DNA of 64,000 nucleotides from Chloroflexota bacterium (lineage in GTDB: Bacteria; Chloroflexota; UBA11872). A model generated the notes under the pieces. That model saw only the letters and a list, made by a program, of their open reading frames with translations. It did no database searches and was not told the DNA's origin. Shown in pieces: positions 58,324 through 64,000 of the stretch. The position numbers and the translations under genes are program-made. The first letter of the stretch is position 1; the number at the start of each line of letters is the position of its first letter. The stretch spans positions 645,588-709,587 of the forward strand of contig JAPOYR010000011.1 of the NCBI GenBank assembly GCA_026706485.1, given 5' to 3'.

Positions 58324-60158
58324 CCGGGCGGCTCCTCGATCCAGCCGATGAGGGAGATGCCGAAGATCAAGGCGCCGAGCAAGACGAACACCTGGTGGAA
58401 GATCAGTCCGCAGGCCGCGATGACCATGCCGGCGGCCACCAGAATGGGCCAGTACGACGGGTTGGGCATGTGGATGTGCGGTTCATCGTCGTCGTGCGCC
58501 GTCTCGGCGGCGGGCGGCTCGGCCACGGCTGCTCCGGTGTGGCCGCCGCCGTGCTTCTCCTTCCACACGGGGTAGCGGTCGTCGACCACGGGCACCTCGG
58601 CGAAGTTGTAGACCGGCGGCGGCGACGACATCGCCCACTCGAGCGTGCCGCCGTCCCACGGGTCCGGACCGGCGTCACGTCCGCTGCGCAGCGAGCGAAT
58701 GGCGTTGATGGCGAAGATGAGCATGGAGAGCCCGATGGTCCATGCGCCCACGGTGGACATGAGGTTCCACAGGTCCCAGCCCATGTCGGCGCCGTAGGTG
58801 TGGATCCGTCGGGGCATGCCATCGATGCCCAACTGGTGCTGCGGCCCGAATGCCAGGTTGAATCCAATCATCATGAGCCAGAAGTGAACCTTGCCCCAGC
58901 CCTCGTTGAGCATGCGGCCGGTCATCTTGGGGAACCAGAAGTAGATGCCCGCGAAGAGCCCGAAGATCGTGCCGCCGAACAGCACGTAGTGCAGGTGGGC
59001 CACGACGTAGTAGGTGTCCTGCACCTGGGTATCCACCGGGGGCGAGCCGAGGCTGACGCCGGTGAGACCGCCGAGGATGAACATGGCGATGAAGCCGATG
59101 GCGAACAGCATGGGCGTGCGCAAGCTGATGGAGCCGCCCCATAGCGTGGCGATCCAGTTGAAGATCTTGACGCCGGTCGGGACGGCCACGGCCATGGTGG
59201 AGATTGCGAAGGCCGTGTCGGCCACCGGACCCAGGCCGACGGTGAACATGTGGTGCGTCCAGACGCCAAAGCCCACCAGCGCGATCGCCGCGCCTGAGTA
59301 GGCCACCACCGCGTAGCCGAACAGCGGCTTGCGCGAGAAGGTGGGCAGAACATCCGACACGATGCCCATGGCGGGCAGGATCAGGATGTAGACCTCCGGG
59401 TGGCCGAACACCCAGAACAAGTGCTGCCAGAGGACCGGGTCGCCGCCGCCTTGGTAGAGGAAGAAGCTGGTCCCGAGGTAGCGGTCGAAGAGCAGCAGCA
59501 CCAGCCCGATGGTGATGACGGGGAAGGCGAAGATGATCAGGAATCCGGTGATCAGGGTCATCCAGACGAACATCGGCATGCGGTTGAACGTCATGCCGGG
59601 CGCCCGCATGTTGATGATGGTGACGATGAAGTTGATGGAGGCCAGGATCGACGAGACGCCCAGGATCTGGAGTCCGAACGCCCAGAAGTCGACCGCGTGC
59701 GTGTCGGCGAACTCGGTGGCGGTCAGCGGCGCGTAGCCGAACCAGCCCATGGCCGGAGCGCCGCCGGCGATGAAGCTGATATTCAGGAAGATGCCGCCGA
59801 AGAGATAGACCCAATAGCTCAGCGCGTTCAGCCGCGGAAAGGCCACGTCACGGGCGCCGATCATGAGCGGCACCAAGAGGTTGAAGAACGCCGCCGACAG
59901 CGGCATCAGCGCCAGGAAGACCATGGTGGTGCCGTGCATGGTGAAGAGCTCGGCAAACCGATCGGGATGGACGAGATCGAGCTCGGGACGCGAAAGCTGC
60001 AACCGAATGAGCAGCGCTTCCAGGCCGCCCAGCGCAAAGAACGCCAGCGAGGTGACGAAATAGAGCACGGCGATGCGCTTGTGATCGACCGTGGTGATCC
60101 AGCTCCACGCCGTGCCGGCGTAGGTGTTGGGCCGGACGCTGACGGTGGTGGTGGCCAT
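58320..60158 (-). CDS. ctaD: Cytochrome c oxidase subunit I
   Basis: 612 aa from ATG 60158. Heme and copper ligands visible: MHGTTMVFLALMP, FWVFGHPEVYILILPAMG (CuB His and Tyr region), WTHHMFTVGL (His-His), TYYVVAHLHYVLFGG. Twelve helices plus a C-terminal extension and two extra helices, as in caa3-type. It reduces oxygen to water and pumps protons, type A1 (Tyr in HPEVY). Confidence 0.97.
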   Translation of the reverse strand: MATTTVSVRPNTYAGTAWSWITTVDHKRIAVLYFVTSLAFFALGGLEALLIRLQLSRPELDLVHPDRFAELFTMHGTTMVFLALMPLSAAFFNLLVPLMIGARDVAFPRLNALSYWVYLFGGIFLNISFIAGGAPAMGWFGYAPLTATEFADTHAVDFWAFGLQILGVSSILASINFIVTIINMRAPGMTFNRMPMFVWMTLITGFLIIFAFPVITIGLVLLLFDRYLGTSFFLYQGGGDPVLWQHLFWVFGHPEVYILILPAMGIVSDVLPTFSRKPLFGYAVVAYSGAAIALVGFGVWTHHMFTVGLGPVADTAFAISTMAVAVPTGVKIFNWIATLWGGSISLRTPMLFAIGFIAMFILGGLTGVSLGSPPVDTQVQDTYYVVAHLHYVLFGGTIFGLFAGIYFWFPKMTGRMLNEGWGKVHFWLMMIGFNLAFGPQHQLGIDGMPRRIHTYGADMGWDLWNLMSTVGAWTIGLSMLIFAINAIRSLRSGRDAGPDPWDGGTLEWAMSSPPPVYNFAEVPVVDDRYPVWKEKHGGGHTGAAVAEPPAAETAHDDDEPHIHMPNPSYWPILVAAGMVIAACGLIFHQVFVLLGALIFGISLIGWIEEPPG

Positions 60159-60204
60159 CAGAAACTGCTCCGCGGAGGCGCCGCCGCGACTCGGCCGCAC
60201 CGTA

Positions 60205-61266
60205 TCACTTGAGACCCATCAGGTATTCCGTCAGCGCCTCGATTTCGTCATCGGTCAGCGGGCGCGGCAAGATCATCAGATTGCCGGGCTTCATGCCCGT
60301 GGGATCGCGGAGCCAGTGCTCCAGGTCCGCGCGCGTCATTCCCATCGTGTTGGCCGCAATGTGGGCCCGGCTCCCAACATGGGTCAGATCCGGCCCGATG
60401 GTGCCGATGTCGGTGACGCCACGAATCGTATGGCAGAGGGCACAGCCGGCCGGCGTGAGCAGAGCCTCGCCGGCCTGCGCCAGCTCGGTGGTCGGCGGCA
60501 CGCGTTCGGTGAGCTGATGGGCCGCCCAGGCGTCGAATTCTTCCGGCTCCTCCACCACAACCGTGAAGCGCATGAGGGCGTGGGCGGTGCCGCAGAACTC
60601 GGCGCACTGGCCCGGGAAGGTGCCGGTCTGTTCCGGGAAGATGCGGAACACGCTGGTGCGGCCGGGAACCATGTCCAGCTTGCCGCGCAGGGCCGGCACC
60701 CAGAAGCTGTGCAGCACGTCCTCGCTCTTGATGATGATCGCGGCGGGCTTGCCGACCGGCAGGTGCAGTTCGTTCGCCGTCACGACACCCAAATCCGGAT
60801 AGTGGAACTCGAACCACCACTGGTGGCCAATGGCCTCTACCCGAATGGCGTCGTCCTCCGGCTGCTGGGCATTGGCGAAGATCACCGGCACCGTCAGCGC
60901 CGCCAGGAGCACGACCAGAATGGTTGGGGCGATGGTCCACCCAATCTCGAGCTTGAGATTGCCGTGGGTCTGCGGCGGCAGGGCGTCGCCGCGTCGCCGG
61001 CGATAGCGAAAGATCGTGTAGAGCAGGGCGCCCTCGACCACAACGAAGACGGCCAACCCGGCCCAGAAGACCACCAGGAAGAGCCAATGGGAGGCGCGCG
61101 CGGCCTCGGTGGTGGGGTGGAGGATGGTCTGCGGCGTCACACCGCAGGCCGCCAACACCAGGGCGGCGAGCAGAAGGACCGCGCCAAGGCTTGCCCGCCG
61201 CAACAGCCGCTGCGCCGCCCCGGTGGCGCTAGGCCTCAGGTGCGTGCCGTGCATCAGGGCGCGCAT
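60205..61266 (-). CDS. ctaC: Cytochrome c oxidase subunit II fused to cytochrome c
   Basis: About 353 aa from ATG 61266 (GTG 61275 and ATG 61254 also possible). Lipobox LAAC after the signal peptide, two membrane helices, CuA site GQCAEFCGTAHALMRF with upstream HQWWFEFHYP and SFWVPALRGKLDMVPG, then a C-terminal heme c domain with CALCH and distal Met (GNLMILPRP). It takes electrons from the quinol side to subunit I without a free cytochrome c. Defines the caa3 type. Confidence 0.96.
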   Translation of the reverse strand: MRALMHGTHLRPSATGAAQRLLRRASLGAVLLLAALVLAACGVTPQTILHPTTEAARASHWLFLVVFWAGLAVFVVVEGALLYTIFRYRRRRGDALPPQTHGNLKLEIGWTIAPTILVVLLAALTVPVIFANAQQPEDDAIRVEAIGHQWWFEFHYPDLGVVTANELHLPVGKPAAIIIKSEDVLHSFWVPALRGKLDMVPGRTSVFRIFPEQTGTFPGQCAEFCGTAHALMRFTVVVEEPEEFDAWAAHQLTERVPPTTELAQAGEALLTPAGCALCHTIRGVTDIGTIGPDLTHVGSRAHIAANTMGMTRADLEHWLRDPTGMKPGNLMILPRPLTDDEIEALTEYLMGLK

Positions 61267-61577
61267 GAGGCGCACCGGTTGTCCAATGGCAGTTGTGCGT
61301 TAGATGAGTTGGCTGGCGGACGCGCCAGATTACCATGAGGCAGCCGGTGATTTGGTTGCGAGGTCGAGCGACCAGCGCAGCGCCGGCGGACCCGGCTGGA
61401 ACCAGCGGACCCCAAGGCGACGCGGCGTCCGGAGCGCCCAAACCGTCGCTCCAATCGGCGTGAATCGCCCGCCGCCGGTGGGCCGCGTCCCTTACCCTGG
61501 CGCGGCTCGCTGAAACTTGGAAGCCTGTGGCCCCGGTCGCGGCATTCAGGAGTGGATCGGCAGTGTCGCTGGGCTTC

Positions 61578-61607
61578 TTGACATCGAATTTCGCCCGGTG
61601 CTAGCGT
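61578..61607 (+). promoter_or_regulatory. Candidate rho promoter
   Basis: TTGACA at 61578-61583, 18-base spacer, TAGCGT at 61602-61607. A perfect -35 with a poor -10. It would give a leader of about 210 bases before rho. Confidence 0.45.
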
Positions 61608-61648
61608 GAATTGACGCGCCCGCATACTTGACAGCGGGCGCCCCCCGG

Positions 61649-61694
61649 CAACGAACCGGGCCCGCGACTTCACCGCGTTCGCAGTGGTTCGTTG
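61649..61694 (+). promoter_or_regulatory. Inverted repeat in rho leader
   Basis: CAACGAACC (61649-61657) pairs with GGTTCGTTG (61686-61694), 9 bp perfect with a 28-base C-rich loop. Leader structure or C-rich rut-like site could support autoregulation of rho by attenuation, as known in other bacteria. Confidence 0.5.
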
Positions 61695-61821
61695 TGCGTC
61701 TTGGACCTCGTAGGTACCCCATGCGCAAGCCATATCGCCGGCCTATGCCACCGTCCCAGGATTCACGCGCGCCATTGATGCGCGCCGTCCCGCCTGGCCG
61801 TGCGGCGTTGGGGAGGAGCTG

Positions 61822-63219
61822 ATGATGATGGACTCCGGCGGCGGCGGTCGCGGCGGGTCGAGTCGGCGCTCCCGGCGTCCCGGGCGAGGCCGCCGCGGCG
61901 GCGGACACGGCCGGCAGCGGTCCTATGAGCCGCAGGAAGACCCCGGGATCGAGTGGGCCGAGCTCGAGGCGCGCTCGATGGATGAGCTCCAGGCTCTCGC
62001 CACCGAGCTTGGCGTTCAGCCTAACGGCGAGGTCGACACGACCAAAGAGCTGCTGATCAATCTGATCGTCCAGGCGCGCAACGAGCGCGAAGGGTCCCTG
62101 TTCCTGGAAGGCGTGCTGGAGATCGTGGACGAGGGCTACGGATTCCTGCGCCGCGACGCGCACTGGATGCCGAGTGCCGAGGACGTCTATGTGTCGCAGT
62201 CGCAGATCCGCCGCTTCAGCCTGCGCACGGGCGATCTCGTCAGCGGCCAGGTGCGCCCGGCGCGCCAGAACGACCGCTATCACGGGCTGGTGCGCGTGGT
62301 GGCCGTCAACGGCCTCGACCCCGAGCGCGCGCGCAACCGGCTGCTGTTCGAAAAGCTGGTGCCCGTCTTTCCCAATGAGCAGTTGCGGCTCGAATACAAC
62401 AAGTCGGAGCTGACGGCGCGCGTGATCGACATCGTGTCGCCGATCGGACGCGGCCAGCGAGGCCTGGTGCTCTCACCGCCCAAAGCCGGCAAGACTGAGC
62501 TGATGAAGCGCATCGCCCGCTCGGTGCTGCACAACTACAGCGACGTGCGGGTGATCGTGGCGCTGATTGGCGAGCGCCCAGAGGAAGTCACCGACTGGGA
62601 ACGCACGGTTGAGGGCGCCGAGGTGATCAGCTCGACGTTTGACGAGCAGCCGCAGAGTCACACGCGCGTTGCGGAGATGACCTCGGCTCGCGCCAAGCGC
62701 CAGGTGGAGGGCGGCGAGGACGTGCTGATCCTGCTGGACAGCATCACGCGCCTCACCCGGGCCTACAACCTGGTGCAGCCGTCGAGCGGGCGCACGCTTT
62801 CGGGCGGCATCGAGCCGCAAGCCCTCTATCCGCCCAAGGGGTTCTTCGGCGCCGCGCGCAACGTGGACGACGGCGGCAGCCTCACCATCATCGCGTCGTG
62901 CCTGATCGAGACGGGCAGCCGGATGGACGAGGTGATCTACGAGGAGTTCAAAGGCACCGGCAACTGGGAGCTGATGCTCGACCGGCGCCTGGCCGAGCGC
63001 GGCACGTTCCCAGCCGTGGACGTGCTGCGGTCCGGGACCCGACGCGTCGAGTTGATGCTGGCCGACGACGAGCTGAAGTACTTCTGGCGCCTGCGCCGGA
63101 TGCTCAACGCGCTCGACTCGCACGACGCCTCCAATTCCACCGAGCTGATGTTCGACCGTATGCGCCGCACGGAGAGCAACGCGGCGTTCTTCAAGTCCCT
63201 CAGCGAGCAGGGCGGGTAG
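61822..63219 (+). CDS. rho: Transcription termination factor Rho
   Basis: 465 aa. Gly/Arg-rich N-terminal 40 residues, Rho N domain ([16 protein letters not shown]), RNA-binding domain [35 protein letters not shown]-loop [14 protein letters not shown], Walker [31 protein letters not shown]-loop region. RNA-dependent hexameric helicase ending transcription. GGGAGGAG before the first of three ATG codons. Confidence 0.97.
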   Translation: MMMDSGGGGRGGSSRRSRRPGRGRRGGGHGRQRSYEPQEDPGIEWAELEARSMDELQALATELGVQPNGEVDTTKELLINLIVQARNEREGSLFLEGVLEIVDEGYGFLRRDAHWMPSAEDVYVSQSQIRRFSLRTGDLVSGQVRPARQNDRYHGLVRVVAVNGLDPERARNRLLFEKLVPVFPNEQLRLEYNKSELTARVIDIVSPIGRGQRGLVLSPPKAGKTELMKRIARSVLHNYSDVRVIVALIGERPEEVTDWERTVEGAEVISSTFDEQPQSHTRVAEMTSARAKRQVEGGEDVLILLDSITRLTRAYNLVQPSSGRTLSGGIEPQALYPPKGFFGAARNVDDGGSLTIIASCLIETGSRMDEVIYEEFKGTGNWELMLDRRLAERGTFPAVDVLRSGTRRVELMLADDELKYFWRLRRMLNALDSHDASNSTELMFDRMRRTESNAAFFKSLSEQGG

Positions 63220-63274
63220 ATTCGGCCTATGATCTACGCCGCTTCACATTCCGAAACCTTCGAGCGGTCCTGAC

Positions 63275-63820
63275 ATGCCAAGCGTCAAAGTCGTGCTGAT
63301 CAAAGACGTGCCGAGCCTGGGCCAGATTGGCGACGTAGCCTCGGTGGCGGCGGGCTACGCGCGCAACTACCTGTTGCCGCGCGGCCTGGCGGTCACCGCG
63401 ACCGCCAAACGCCTGGCGGACACGCACTTTCACCAGGAATTGGCCGACCGGCGCGAGGCGGCCGCGCGGGCCGAGGCGGAAGGCATCGCCGGCGCGCTCC
63501 AGGGCCAGGCCATCACCATCGCGGTGGTCGTGGGCGACCAGGGACGCATGCACGGCCAGATCACCAACCAGGATGTCGCCACGGCAATTCTCGAGCAGCT
63601 TGGGGTGGAGATCGACCGCCACACGCTGCAGATCGACAGTCCAATCCGGTCGCTGGGCCGCTATCTGCTCCCGATTCGGGTCGCGGCGGGCGTTGAGGCG
63701 TCCATCACGCTCGAGGTGATCGAATACGAGGAGCCGGAGGAAGAGCCCGAGGAGCCGGAAGAGCCGGAGGAAGCCGAGCCAGGCGCCGTCGAAGTTGGGG
63801 AATTCGACTTCTCGCGCTAG
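63275..63820 (+). CDS. rplI: Ribosomal protein bL9
   Basis: 181 aa. MPSVKVVLIKDVPSLGQIGDVASVAAGYARNYLLPRGLA is the bL9 N-terminal domain. The C-terminal domain follows (KxLDRxxLQIDSPIRSLGRYLLPIRV), then an unusual acidic 35-residue tail rich in Glu-Pro repeats. It binds 23S rRNA. Not grouped with rpsF, rpsR and ssb here. Confidence 0.93.
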   Translation: MPSVKVVLIKDVPSLGQIGDVASVAAGYARNYLLPRGLAVTATAKRLADTHFHQELADRREAAARAEAEGIAGALQGQAITIAVVVGDQGRMHGQITNQDVATAILEQLGVEIDRHTLQIDSPIRSLGRYLLPIRVAAGVEASITLEVIEYEEPEEEPEEPEEPEEAEPGAVEVGEFDFSR

Positions 63821-64000
63821 GACGGGTCGTTCTTCTTCAAACTCACAGTTTCCTGCCGTAACTGTGGATAGGGCAGTGGTGGGTCTGCCTGCTTCCTGAA
63901 GGATCGCGTCCGGCACAAGAGTCTCCGAGTGCACCCTCACCCTAGCCCTTGTATGTGCCGGGGCGGGTATGTTCCGAGGACTCTCGGAATGTCCGAGGGC
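63821..64000. other. Intergenic end of window with half R1 repeat
   Basis: No gene. CACCCTCACCCTAGCCCTT (63932-63950) is a half copy of R1. Confidence 0.6.

Larger units (their letters stand above)
61267..61821. other. 555-bp region between ctaC and rho
   Basis: No gene. Includes the rho promoter and leader structures listed separately. The several open frames here are low-quality and do not look coding. Confidence 0.5.

Noticed and set aside
61109..61817. Short open frames between ctaC and rho
   Set aside because: No domain, no RBS, and biased Arg/Pro/Ala content; the interval looks regulatory.
1..64000. CRISPR arrays, rRNA genes, insertion sequences, integrase
   Set aside because: No regularly spaced repeats, no rRNA-like stretch, and no transposase or integrase motif was found in any frame read.

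Overview
The window is high-GC bacterial DNA in two parts. Bases 1 to about 29,800 are most of a tailed-phage genome (prophage). Bases 29,800-64,000 are chromosome. The host genes suggest a Chloroflexota-like, Gram-positive-type or monoderm aerobe: a caa3-type oxidase with cytochrome c fused to subunit II, a MoeA/substrate-binding-domain fusion, a short primary sigma factor, and rho next to rplI. That placement is an inference from gene content only; no rRNA is present.

Prophage (1-29.8 kb). Nearly all genes are on the minus strand in tight ATGA/GTGA/TGATG overlaps, so transcription runs from the tRNA-Glu end (early) to base 1 (late). From right to left: small early genes with an ADP-ribosyltransferase-like protein, a HAD phosphatase, a MazG-like protein and a DUF5131 protein; a HerA-like ATPase, a RusA resolvase, a degenerate metallopeptidase-like protein, DnaB, an HNH protein and a helix-turn-helix replication protein; an embedded tRNA-Gln; small zinc-finger genes; a C5 DNA methyltransferase, a beta-class DNA methyltransferase and an acetyltransferase-like gene. 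A divergent control region lies at 17.53-17.64 kb, with a double helix-turn-helix regulator on the plus strand and a strong leftward promoter. Then come a run of small genes, a DnaN-like sliding clamp and a SAM-binding methylase-like protein without a catalytic motif, followed by terminase small subunit, HNH, zinc-finger, terminase large subunit, portal, connector, MuF, Com-like, protease, scaffold, decoration and major capsid protein. Tail, lysis and integrase genes are not in the window and should lie beyond base 1. The tRNA-Glu (29,800-29,873) has its 3' end facing the phage and is the likely integration site.

Chromosome (29.9-64 kb). Recognisable units are ffh; a split D-glutamate cyclase (DUF1445 and DUF4392 proteins in separate genes); a YhfC-type membrane protease; a Gfo/Idh/MocA dehydrogenase; an SLC13-type transporter; an SDR protein; ddl; an RraA-like protein; proC; comEC-comEA; two moeA genes; groEL; the primary sigma factor; a cupredoxin lipoprotein; a large low-GC orphan gene; a membrane-anchored repeat protein; the caa3 oxidase operon with ctaG; rho; and rplI. 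Three families of short palindromic repeats fill many chromosomal intergenic gaps. I saw none of them in the phage half, which supports the boundary.

The most unusual items are an interlocked pair of perfect inverted repeats that covers a ribosome binding site next to the terminase small subunit gene; the phage ADP-ribosyltransferase-like gene; the phage sliding clamp; a metallopeptidase-family protein whose HExxH has become HALRR; duplicated Com-like zinc fingers; a cupredoxin with Gln at the axial position; and the two-gene D-glutamate cyclase.
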